NCBI GenBank assembly: GCA_017429985.1
Contig: JAFRNW010000022.1
Span: forward strand, 1 to 64,000
Direction: 5' to 3'
Source of the DNA: Clostridia bacterium
Lineage (GTDB): Bacteria > Bacillota > Clostridia > Christensenellales > CAG-138
DNA length: 64,000 bases
The notes beneath the pieces are model-generated. The model did no database searches and was not told the DNA's origin. It was given only the letters and a program-made list of their open reading frames with translations. The translations under genes and the position numbers were made by a program. Positions 7,467-14,781 of this stretch are shown here, in pieces (position 1 is the stretch's first letter; every line of letters starts with the position of its first letter).

Positions 7467-8705
7467 CTACTTAGCAAGGGTATCTCGCACGGCGCCGATC
7501 TCTTCCTGCGTCAGACCGCAATCCAGCAGAAAGCGCTCTGCACACTGCCGCAGGTCGGCTCCTTCGAGCGTTTCCAGTCCATAGGCGGCTGCCAGGGATT
7601 TTCGGATATTGCGGTCCGCGATGGTGGAATACTGAACGGTATCCGGTTCGATCCCGTAAAAATACTGGAAGGTCATCATATAATCCGAGACGACGTCCTC
7701 CTCGGTGCCGCCCATCAGATTCTCCAGCACCGCGCAGATAAACCCCGTTCGGTCCTTGCCTTCCGTGCAGTGGACAAGGTACGGCCCCTCGTGACCGGCC
7801 ATGAACCGCAGGGCTTTGCACATGCCCTCCTGAAAATCGGCCGAGGTGAAGTCAAAGCCGAGATTCAGGGCGACGAGATCCTGAGCGCCGCAGTAGCTGT
7901 CCTCAAAACCGGGATAGGCGCGCACGGTCTCCTGTGTGTCGGCAAGGTCGATCACGACCCTTATTCCCGCCGCTTCTGCGGCGGCGTCCGCCTCATGGCT
8001 GCGGTTGAGCTCAGAATTGAACGGGGAGGAGGAACGGTACAGACGGCCTTTCCCGATATCGCCGCAGCAGACGGACCGGAAGTTGGCAAACTGCGCGTCG
8101 GTGAGGTCTGGATAGTCCGAGCGCTCCATGCTGCCCACAAGATGGACGGCAAGCCACTGGTCATAGTATCCGCCCGCCTCTTTCATCGTAACGGTGACGG
8201 TGACCGGGTCTGTTACGCCTTCGTTCAGGCGCCAGACATAGCCCGGGTCAGCGTCTGTTTTTTCTTTTGTCGCGATACCGAGGTCGGTGGCCAGGTCGCC
8301 CATATTGATCGCGAGCTCAATCTTGTCCTTTCCGCCCGATTCCCCGGTGTATGCGCATAAAACATACTCGCCCTGTGCCACTTCGGAATAGTTGCTGCAG
8401 ACCGGCATGGCGATCGTCCGGCCGTTGATCTCGGCGTTTACGACATCTCCCCATGTGTAGCCATAAGAGAAGAAATCGCTTCCTCGGACGGACAGGGCGA
8501 GGTTTCCGTGCTTTTCGATCTCGGTGAGTGTCGCAGTGACTGCCTGCGCCTGCGGCTCGGGAGAAGGAGAGGGGGAAGGCTTGTTCCCGACGTTTCCGAC
8601 CCGGAACAGGAGCAAGGCGAGCGCAACCGCGGCTATGGCAAGAAACAGCCAGATCCACGGTTTTCTGCTGCTTTTCATCCCGTTTGTCCCGTATTCACCG
8701 TCCAT
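7467..8705 (-). CDS. Membrane-anchored protein tyrosine phosphatase with N-terminal SAM-hydroxide-adenosyltransferase-like domain
   Basis: A 412-residue protein: cytoplasmic N-terminus, one membrane span (~17-34), a Pro/Ser linker, then two extracellular domains. Residues ~57-140 (TEIEKHGNLALSV...GYTWGDVVNAEINGR) match the C-terminal beta-barrel of SAM hydroxide adenosyltransferase/fluorinase-type proteins as I recall it. Residues ~215-400 form a tyrosine phosphatase of the Y_phosphatase3 group, with the P-loop H-C-T-E-G-K-D-R-T (Cys313, Arg319) and an upstream R-S-S-S-P-F motif. The C-x5-R loop supports real phosphatase activity. The orientation suggests dephosphorylation of secreted or host substrates such as lipid or peptide phosphates. 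The AGGAGG box supports the start. Confidence 0.85.
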   Translation of the reverse strand: MDGEYGTNGMKSSRKPWIWLFLAIAAVALALLLFRVGNVGNKPSPSPSPEPQAQAVTATLTEIEKHGNLALSVRGSDFFSYGYTWGDVVNAEINGRTIAMPVCSNYSEVAQGEYVLCAYTGESGGKDKIELAINMGDLATDLGIATKEKTDADPGYVWRLNEGVTDPVTVTVTMKEAGGYYDQWLAVHLVGSMERSDYPDLTDAQFANFRSVCCGDIGKGRLYRSSSPFNSELNRSHEADAAAEAAGIRVVIDLADTQETVRAYPGFEDSYCGAQDLVALNLGFDFTSADFQEGMCKALRFMAGHEGPYLVHCTEGKDRTGFICAVLENLMGGTEEDVVSDYMMTFQYFYGIEPDTVQYSTIADRNIRKSLAAAYGLETLEGADLRQCAERFLLDCGLTQEEIGAVRDTLAK

Positions 8706-8906
8706 ACTGAAGTACCTCCTGTTTTGCTCAAGCAGTTTTTGCAGCTTGTTCTTTCTGTACCCGTTCGGGTCATTTTGCGCGTGCAGTACACCGCATAACC
8801 AAGTTTCCTAAAGAAATCCACATTCCGCCTTCAGGGCTGTGACGATGAAGGAGAGCCACCGGTCGCCCGCTATGGAAGGATGTCTGCGTTATGGAACGGG
8901 ATATAG

Positions 8907-8935
8907 AAAAAAGGCGGAAAGCAGATTTTTCCGCC
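8907..8935 (-). terminator. Rho-independent terminator of the LysM gene
   Basis: On the minus strand the 8-bp stem GGCGGAAA/TTTCCGCC with a 7-nt loop is followed by six T residues. It lies about 20 nt after the stop codon of the gene ending at 8956. Confidence 0.85.
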
Positions 8936-8955
8936 CGTAAAATCGAACCGTTCTA

Positions 8956-9177
8956 TCAACTGCGTACCGGAATAAGGATTGTATCCCCGGCGTGGATTTT
9001 GTTCTTGTCCTTGATATGATTGATGCGGACGAGCTCATCCACGGTGGTGTGATACACACGCGCAATATGAGGCAGCGTATCACCGCGCACGATCTTATAA
9101 CGGATGTACTTTTGTTCTGCAGATCCTCCCGAAACCTCGCCGAGCTGATCAGCACTGAGTAGGATTCTTTCTTCCAT
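8956..9177 (-). CDS. Small LysM-domain protein with a double-glycine-type leader
   Basis: A 73-residue protein. Residues 28-72 are one complete LysM domain (YKIVRGDTLPHIARVYHTT ... INHIKDKNKIHAGDTILIPV), a module that binds N-acetylglucosamine in peptidoglycan. The N-terminal 18 residues, MEERILLSADQLGEVSGG, look like a double-glycine leader of the bacteriocin type (acidic/hydrophobic pattern L-S-x-x-x-L-x-x-V-S-G-G), which C39-peptidase ABC exporters cleave after GG. There is no Sec signal. The ATG at 9177 follows AAAGGAG; a GTG 6 codons upstream overlaps that box and was not used. It is monocistronic with its own terminator. No C39 exporter is in the window. LysM is certain, the leader interpretation is inference. 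Confidence 0.8.
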   Translation of the reverse strand: MEERILLSADQLGEVSGGSAEQKYIRYKIVRGDTLPHIARVYHTTVDELVRINHIKDKNKIHAGDTILIPVRS

Positions 9178-9529
9178 AGCAGACTCTCCTTTCACTTTTC
9201 AGAGACAATGTGTGTGCTCCTGCCCCGCATATGATTTCCGGGCCCGGTTGATTCCGCGCCTGTCATACGCTTCCTGCATTTGTTAATCAGTATATCATAC
9301 CGTGCCATGCCATGTATGCGTTCTTTACACGGATGGTTCCGGAAGCCCGTCCGGCCGGTGCCTTCGTTCCGGGGCAAAGCAGCGTAAGACTGTCAGACAA
9401 AAGGGCGGCGGAACGAAAGACAGCGGGGAACAAGGCGGTTCTTGAAGCAGGGATGTTTCTTGTGTATAATAAATCGTCTCAAATGATCCGTTCGTGATCA
9501 GATTGAAATCATGACATCCGGGGCTTGCT
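9178..9529. other. Divergent intergenic region between the LysM gene and tlpA-like gene
   Basis: A 352-nt gap. It holds the ribosome binding site of the LysM gene, a TATACT-like -10 for the minus strand near 9291 without a convincing -35, and the plus-strand promoter at 9442-9470. No coding frame with support was found. Confidence 0.5.
9442..9470 (+). promoter_or_regulatory. Sigma-A-type promoter of the thioredoxin/Fe-S operon
   Basis: TTGAAG (9442-9447) and TATAAT (9465-9470) are separated by exactly 17 nt and lie about 60 nt upstream of the ATG at 9530. Confidence 0.75.
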
Positions 9530-10132
9530 ATGAGAAAAATGTTCATCATTTTGATCGCTGTTTTTACGATTGCTTTCTGCGCCTGCGGAACAGGAAGACG
9601 CAATGAGGAAGCTTCGGATCCCGCTGCCGCCGCAATCGTTCAGACCACTGAAGAGCAGGAGGATAATCAGAATACAGCGACGGAACAAGGTGCCGAGGAG
9701 GCGGCTCCGGCTGATTTTTCGCCGGAGTTCACCTTTGTGACAACGGACCGCGATGGCAACACATACAGCGAAACCGTCTTTTCCGGATATAAACTGACCG
9801 TTCTCAACTTCTGGGAGCCCTGGTGCGGTCCCTGCGTCAGGGAGTTGCCGGATCTGCAGAAACTGTATGAGAATTATTCGGATAAAGGGCTGAATATTAT
9901 CGGGATTTACTCCACGTCCGGGATGGAGGAGGACGTTACCGACATACTGACTTCCTCCGGCGTGACTTTTCCCATCCTGCATTATGCGGATGAATTCGCT
10001 GCTTTTGAAACGGGATATGTTCCGACGACCGTTCTGGTTGACCAGTCCGGCCATATTGTCCTGGAAGAGCCGATCATCGGCTCGAACAGCTATAAGGAAT
10101 GGGAATCCGTGATTGGGAGGTATCTTGCATGA
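9530..10132 (+). CDS. TlpA/ResA-family thioredoxin-like lipoprotein
   Basis: A 200-residue extracytoplasmic thiol-disulfide protein. It has an N-terminal hydrophobic signal with lipobox-like cysteines (AFCACG), a Glu/Gln-rich linker to about residue 62, then a thioredoxin fold with W-C-G-P-C (Cys99, Cys102) and the cis-proline region YVPTTVLVDQSG. The pattern is that of TlpA/ResA reductases that keep membrane-exposed cysteines reduced. It overlaps the downstream 45-codon gene by ATGA, and that gene overlaps an Fe-S membrane protein, so the three form a translationally coupled operon. Electrons may pass from the membrane Fe-S protein through the small CXXC protein to this one; that link is inferred from context. 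Confidence 0.9.
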   Translation: MRKMFIILIAVFTIAFCACGTGRRNEEASDPAAAAIVQTTEEQEDNQNTATEQGAEEAAPADFSPEFTFVTTDRDGNTYSETVFSGYKLTVLNFWEPWCGPCVRELPDLQKLYENYSDKGLNIIGIYSTSGMEEDVTDILTSSGVTFPILHYADEFAAFETGYVPTTVLVDQSGHIVLEEPIIGSNSYKEWESVIGRYLA

Positions 10133-10266
10133 AAACCAATAAGACTGCTCTGCTGCTGATGGCGGCAGCCATCGCGCTGATCGTTTTGGGAGCGGCATCC
10201 GGACAGCAGACAGCGGTGCTGCAAAAGGCATCCCAGATCTGCATGGAGTGCATCGGCCTTGGATAA
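10129..10266 (+). CDS. Small CXXC membrane protein, CD1871A family
   Basis: A 45-residue protein. One membrane span (about residues 5-24) is followed by a conserved C-terminus K-A-S-Q-I-C-M-E-C-I-G-L-G with a C-M-E-C motif two to three residues from the end of a helix. This matches the small CD1871A-type CXXC proteins that occur between TlpA-like and 4Fe-4S genes in Clostridia. The ATG overlaps the stop of the TlpA-like gene, and its stop overlaps the TTG start of the next gene by 8 nt, so all three are coupled. The short tail places the CXXC at the membrane surface, suited to thiol exchange. The biochemical role is unknown. Confidence 0.8.
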   Translation: MKTNKTALLLMAAAIALIVLGAASGQQTAVLQKASQICMECIGLG

Positions 10267-11125
10267 CAGGAAGCGCTTTTCCATACAGGCTGTGGCCGCG
10301 CTGCTTCAGAACGCCAATTTTAAGGGCTTTTTCAGCGGCAAAATCTATTCGGGTCCGCTCAAACAGATCTGCGTTCCCGGACTCAACTGCTATTCCTGCC
10401 CCGGGGCTTTGGGCGCCTGCCCGCTCGGCTCTCTGCAGAACAGCCTTTCCGCGCTCAAATTCCGGTTTCCTTATTATGTCGTCGGCATGCTCCTGTTTTT
10501 CGGAGCCTTTCTCGGCAGGGCTGTCTGCGGATTTCTGTGCCCGTTCGGATGGATTCAGGAACTGATCCACCGCATTCCTTTCTTCAAAAGAAACCGGTTC
10601 CGCGCTGACCGTCCCCTGAGAAATATCAAGTATATCATTCTTGCGCTGCTGGTAATCATCCTTCCGCTCACTGTGAAGCTGACGCCGTTATTCTGCAAAT
10701 ACCTGTGCCCTGCAGGCACCTCGGCGGGAATACTGCTCGCTGTGAACAATACGCTTGTTTCTTCACGTCTCGGTTTTCTTTTTACATGGAAAGCCGTCAT
10801 ACTTGGGATCATTCTGGTTGCTTCCCTTATCATTTGGAGGCCGTTTTGCAAATATCTCTGTCCTCTGGGGGCGATATACGGCCTGTTCAACCGCTTTTCT
10901 CTCATACGCATGCACATCGATCCCGAACGGTGTATTTCCTGCGGCTCCTGTTCAGCGGCCTGCAGGATGAACATTGATCCGGTCAGGGAGATCAATCACG
11001 CGGAATGCATCCGCTGCGGAGACTGTGTCCGCGCGTGCCCGTGTTCTGCGCTGAATCTTGGAATGCGTCAGAAACGCACGCAGACAGAAATTTCCCCGGA
11101 TCATGCGCCGTTCGATGCCCGGTGA
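10259..11125 (+). CDS. NapH/YccM-type polyferredoxin membrane protein
   Basis: A 288-residue integral membrane iron-sulfur protein. It has four to five membrane spans, and the intervening loops carry C-x3-C-P and C-x3-C-P-type cysteine pairs (NCYSCPGALGACPLG, CGFLCPFG, CKYLCPAG, CKYLCPLG). Two 4Fe-4S ferredoxin motifs are at the C-terminus (CISCGSCSAACR and CIRCGDCVRACP). This is the NapH/NosR-C-terminal architecture that moves electrons across the membrane. Translation probably starts at TTG 10259, overlapping the upstream stop. With the TlpA and CXXC proteins it suggests a route that carries cytoplasmic reducing power to extracytoplasmic thiols, an alternative to CcdA/DsbD, neither of which is present here. 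Confidence 0.88.
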   Translation: MDNRKRFSIQAVAALLQNANFKGFFSGKIYSGPLKQICVPGLNCYSCPGALGACPLGSLQNSLSALKFRFPYYVVGMLLFFGAFLGRAVCGFLCPFGWIQELIHRIPFFKRNRFRADRPLRNIKYIILALLVIILPLTVKLTPLFCKYLCPAGTSAGILLAVNNTLVSSRLGFLFTWKAVILGIILVASLIIWRPFCKYLCPLGAIYGLFNRFSLIRMHIDPERCISCGSCSAACRMNIDPVREINHAECIRCGDCVRACPCSALNLGMRQKRTQTEISPDHAPFDAR

Positions 11126-11248
11126 TACTGCATCTTTCATTTCAGAGGGTTCGCACAAAGAAGAAAAATGAATGATTGCCATACCGGCTGCAGCACCGGC
11201 CTGGTCCGATGAAACGTCCGGGGCGGAATTATTTGTGTCTGCTTCGGA

Positions 11249-12466
11249 TCAGGGTTTCGTCTTTGCCGGCTTCGCTTTCGAGGTCGGGCCCGAGGACGCG
11301 AAATACAGAGGGATCGCAGCAAGCTGGGCAGCTACAGACAATGCAACCATGGCAGAAATACTGCAGTCATAGAGCACGCCGAGGATCCAGCTTCCGAAAA
11401 ACCAGAAAATGCCGAACGCACATTCGAATATGCCGTAACCCGTCGCGCGGCTCTGCTTCGGTATGATGTTTGCAACGGCAGCCTTGAGGATCGACTCCTG
11501 CGCGCCCATTCCGATTCCCCACATGACAATGCCGGCAAGCAGGCACGGTACGGAGCGGAACGAAAAGATGAAAATGGCAAATGGAGCGGAAAGCAGGGTG
11601 GAAAGAATCAGCGCTCTTGTGCCTTTCCGATCATATAACAGGCCGAAAACAAGCGCGGCGACCGCATCGACGATCATCGCGCCGGCATAGAGAAGAGGCA
11701 GCGTTTCGGCCTGAAATGGAAATGCCCTGGAAATGTGCATGACGACAAGCGAATAGTCGATGAACCCGAACGCAAAAAGGCTGATGCCTGCGATATACAG
11801 GATGAACGGTTTTTTCATGGAGAATGGGACATATTCTTTCGGCTCGGGCTCGAAGCGCTCCGGCTGCGGAAACCTCATCCGGGTAACGAATAACAGAATC
11901 AGCGTTACAGCGCCGGGAACCGCAAGCACGGCGAAGCAGAACGCATACAGTTTGAAACTGGATTCCTCCTGCCGGAACAGCATGACGAGATACAGCAGCA
12001 CCGGGCCGAGGAACGCGCCGATCTGATCCAGAACCTCCTGGATTCCGAAGCTTTTTCCGACGCCTTCCTGTGATGCGGCGAACGACATGATCGTATCCTT
12101 CGCGGGCTTTTTGATCGCCTTTCCTATACGCTGGATCAAAAGCAGCAGACAGGCGGCGACCCAGCCGTTTTTCCCGACCAGCGCCAATGCGGGAACCGCT
12201 GCGATATCCAGAACATAACCGAGGATCGTCATCGGCCAATATTGCTTGGTACGGTCGGTGATTCTTCCGAAGACATAACGCATGGAGTATCCGATCATCT
12301 CGCCGAGCCCCGACACAAAGCCGATCGTTCCCGCAGACGCGCCGAGAAGGGAAAGATAGGCGCCGCGAATGCTGGATGCACCTTCGTGCGTCATGTCCGA
12401 AAACAGGCTGACGATGCCGAACAGAATGATAAAAGACATTGCCGGAGAAAGTTTGATTCGTTTCAT
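11249..12466 (-). CDS. MFS transporter
   Basis: A 405-residue protein with about 12 membrane spans and the major-facilitator motif A region between helices 2 and 3 (GRITDRTKQYWPM). It has a cytoplasmic amphipathic segment between helices 4 and 5 (KAIKKPAKDTIMSFAASQEGVGKSFGIQE) of the kind seen in drug:H+ antiporter-like MFS proteins in Clostridia. Substrate is not predictable. It is convergent with the Fe-S operon and divergent from the two-component operon, so it forms a single-gene unit. Confidence 0.85.
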   Translation of the reverse strand: MKRIKLSPAMSFIILFGIVSLFSDMTHEGASSIRGAYLSLLGASAGTIGFVSGLGEMIGYSMRYVFGRITDRTKQYWPMTILGYVLDIAAVPALALVGKNGWVAACLLLLIQRIGKAIKKPAKDTIMSFAASQEGVGKSFGIQEVLDQIGAFLGPVLLYLVMLFRQEESSFKLYAFCFAVLAVPGAVTLILLFVTRMRFPQPERFEPEPKEYVPFSMKKPFILYIAGISLFAFGFIDYSLVVMHISRAFPFQAETLPLLYAGAMIVDAVAALVFGLLYDRKGTRALILSTLLSAPFAIFIFSFRSVPCLLAGIVMWGIGMGAQESILKAAVANIIPKQSRATGYGIFECAFGIFWFFGSWILGVLYDCSISAMVALSVAAQLAAIPLYFASSGPTSKAKPAKTKP

Positions 12467-12656
12467 TGCAAGTCTTTGCGCCCTTCTTGATTTGTCAGTT
12501 TCAGATAAGTATATTCCCCATCTTTACTGATATCAAGGAAGTATTATCCCCGCTTTTATCGAAAAACTTACAAGTTGTTTACGCAGAGCGGCAGCAATGT
12601 TCACGAACGCCCCTTTATACTCATAATGAAGATCAACTGCACCGGAGGTCCAATCT

Positions 12657-13310
12657 GTGTACCGAGTTTTTGTGATTGAGGATGATGAAGCCATCAGCAG
12701 GCTGCTCTGCATGAATCTGTCCATAGCCGGATACGAACCCGTTCCCGCAGCAGACGGGCAGGAGGCGCTGGAAATGATTCTGAACGGAGAAAAGTTTGAT
12801 GTCGCGCTTCTGGACGTGATGCTGCCGGGTATCGACGGATTTCAGCTGATGGAACCGCTGAAGTCCCATGGTATTCCGGTGATCTACCTGACGGCCAGAA
12901 ACGATCTGGAGAGCAAGCTGATTGGGCTGACTTCCGGTGCGGAGGATTATATCGTCAAACCCTTTGAGGTCATGGAACTACTTGTCCGGATGGAAAAGGT
13001 TCTTGCAAGGCATTGCAGCGGAGGCATGATCTCGTTTTCCGATCTGGTAATTCATGTTGATGAACGGACCGTCATCAAAAACGGCCAGCCGATCGTTCTC
13101 AAACCGCTCGAGTTTGATCTGCTCCTGTTCTTTGTGCGCAATCAGAACATCGCGCTCTCCCGTGAAAAGATCCTTGCGGAAGTATGGGGAATGGATTTCT
13201 ACGGAGAAAGCCGAACGATCGATATTCATGTTTCCCAATTGCGGAAGAAAACAGGGATTTCCATCGTTTCTGTTCCGCGCATCGGATACCGACTGGAGAC
13301 AATGCCATGA
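12657..13310 (+). CDS. OmpR/PhoB-family response regulator
   Basis: A 217-residue two-domain regulator. The receiver domain has the acidic pair E8-D9-D10, the phosphorylation site Asp53 (LLDVMLPG), the conserved Thr (YLTA) and Lys (IVKPF). The C-terminal winged helix of the OmpR type (about residues 125-215) has the recognition-helix region RTIDIHVSQLRKK and the wing RIGYRL. Translation starts at GTG 12657 behind CCGGAGGTC. Its stop overlaps the ATG of the histidine kinase gene (ATGA). The likely target is the lipoprotein gene at 14782 or the neighbouring MFS gene; this is inferred from position only. Confidence 0.93.
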   Translation: MYRVFVIEDDEAISRLLCMNLSIAGYEPVPAADGQEALEMILNGEKFDVALLDVMLPGIDGFQLMEPLKSHGIPVIYLTARNDLESKLIGLTSGAEDYIVKPFEVMELLVRMEKVLARHCSGGMISFSDLVIHVDERTVIKNGQPIVLKPLEFDLLLFFVRNQNIALSREKILAEVWGMDFYGESRTIDIHVSQLRKKTGISIVSVPRIGYRLETMP

Positions 13311-14689
13311 AGATTCGAGATAAGCTATCCCTGCTGTTCATTCTCTGTTCCACACTGAGCCTGCTATTGTGCGGGATCCTTCTTTTGCGCGTCGCTGACA
13401 GGCACATGGTTCAATCCGCGGAAAACAACGCCATTTCCGAACTGAACATGCTGAAGACGTCGTTTTCGTCGTCGGCGTCCAGAGATGTCAGTGAAGGATC
13501 GACCGACGCTGCACGGCGCAGTCTGCTGATATATGTTTTTCAAAACTACGCCGAAAACACGCTGAGCGAATCCCAGTATATCCTGAAGCGCGGAGAACAA
13601 ACGCTATATAACAACAGCGGATATGCCCCGGATGTCATCCTTGGGGACCGCGACCGGAACACGGTGACCTGGAAGGGGGAAAAACTGTTTGCGGCCGGAA
13701 TGGAAACGGATATTCTGAAGGATCAATATCAGATCTATCTGATCCGGAACATGACTTCGGTATACGATTCCGCCGAAAAGCTCCGTCTGCAGTTTGCGGT
13801 CATTTGCGTGACTTCGGTGCTCATCAGCGCAGGTCTGATCCTGCTGTTTACTTCCCGCATGCTTATCCCGCTCAGAAAACTGGAAAATGAAGCGGCCGCC
13901 ATGACAAAAGGGGATTATCATACGCGGATCCCGCTTTCCGAAAGCGCATTGAGGCGCAAGGACGAGATCACGACGCTGACAGAGAGCTTTAACCGTATGG
14001 CGGATGCAGTGGAACAGCATGTTGATGCTGTTACCTCTGTCGCGGAAGAGCGGAAAATGCTGCTCGGCGCACTGACCCATGAGCTGAAGACCCCTATGAC
14101 AGCGATCATCGGATATGCGGAGTCTCTGGATCGTGCGAAACTGTCGGAAGAACAGAAACAGGAAGCCATTTCCTATATTTATCGGGAAGGCCGGAGACTG
14201 GAACGCCTTACACAAAAAATGATGCAGCTGATCACGCTGACCGACGGAGAAGATATCGCTGTCCGGGTCGTTTCTGCCCGGGAGCTGTTTGAGTTCGCGG
14301 AGCAAACACTGAAAACGATCGCGGACCGGAACGATGCAGCGATACAGTTTCTTGAAAACGGAGAGCAATTTGCCCTGGACACCGACCTGGTCACCGGCGT
14401 ACTGATCAATCTTTTGGACAACGCCTGCTGCGCAGGGGCAAAACACATCACGGTATCTGCAGAAGGGCGCAGACTGTCTGTTTCGGATGACGGATGCGGG
14501 ATCCCTTCTGAGATCATCGATAAAGTTGCGCAGCCATTCTTTCGCGCGGACAAGGCAAGGAGCAGAAAGGGCGGGCATGCCGGCCTTGGGCTTGCACTGG
14601 CTACACGCGTCGCGGAGCTTCACCAGGCGCGCATTTTGATTGAAAGCGAACAAGGGCACGGAACGACGGTATCCATCTGTTTCAGATGA
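13307..14689 (+). CDS. Sensor histidine kinase
   Basis: A 460-residue membrane kinase: membrane span 1 (~8-29), an extracellular sensor region of about 130 residues, membrane span 2 (~163-183), HAMP linker, then HisKA with the phospho-accepting His258 in LTHELKTPMTA. The HATPase domain has an N box (LLDNACCAGA), G1 (VSDDGCGIP) and G2 (GLGLALATRVAELH). It phosphorylates the upstream response regulator. The start at 13307 overlaps the regulator's stop; a longer in-frame extension to 13184 lies inside the regulator gene and was rejected. The ligand of the sensor domain is unknown. Confidence 0.93.
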   Translation: MKIRDKLSLLFILCSTLSLLLCGILLLRVADRHMVQSAENNAISELNMLKTSFSSSASRDVSEGSTDAARRSLLIYVFQNYAENTLSESQYILKRGEQTLYNNSGYAPDVILGDRDRNTVTWKGEKLFAAGMETDILKDQYQIYLIRNMTSVYDSAEKLRLQFAVICVTSVLISAGLILLFTSRMLIPLRKLENEAAAMTKGDYHTRIPLSESALRRKDEITTLTESFNRMADAVEQHVDAVTSVAEERKMLLGALTHELKTPMTAIIGYAESLDRAKLSEEQKQEAISYIYREGRRLERLTQKMMQLITLTDGEDIAVRVVSARELFEFAEQTLKTIADRNDAAIQFLENGEQFALDTDLVTGVLINLLDNACCAGAKHITVSAEGRRLSVSDDGCGIPSEIIDKVAQPFFRADKARSRKGGHAGLGLALATRVAELHQARILIESEQGHGTTVSICFR

Positions 14690-14781
14690 CGGATTGATTA
14701 CAGATTGCTTACACTGTGCCGAGGACTTGCTAACATCCCCTGAGATAAGGTAAAGGAAACCTACGAAGGGAGATAACACAG

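Noticed and set aside
6939..8360. A 473-codon plus-strand frame opposite the lipoprotein, small membrane protein and tyrosine phosphatase
   Set aside because: It crosses three minus-strand genes and the gaps between them; the opposite-strand genes have signal peptides and a catalytic motif, this frame has neither.
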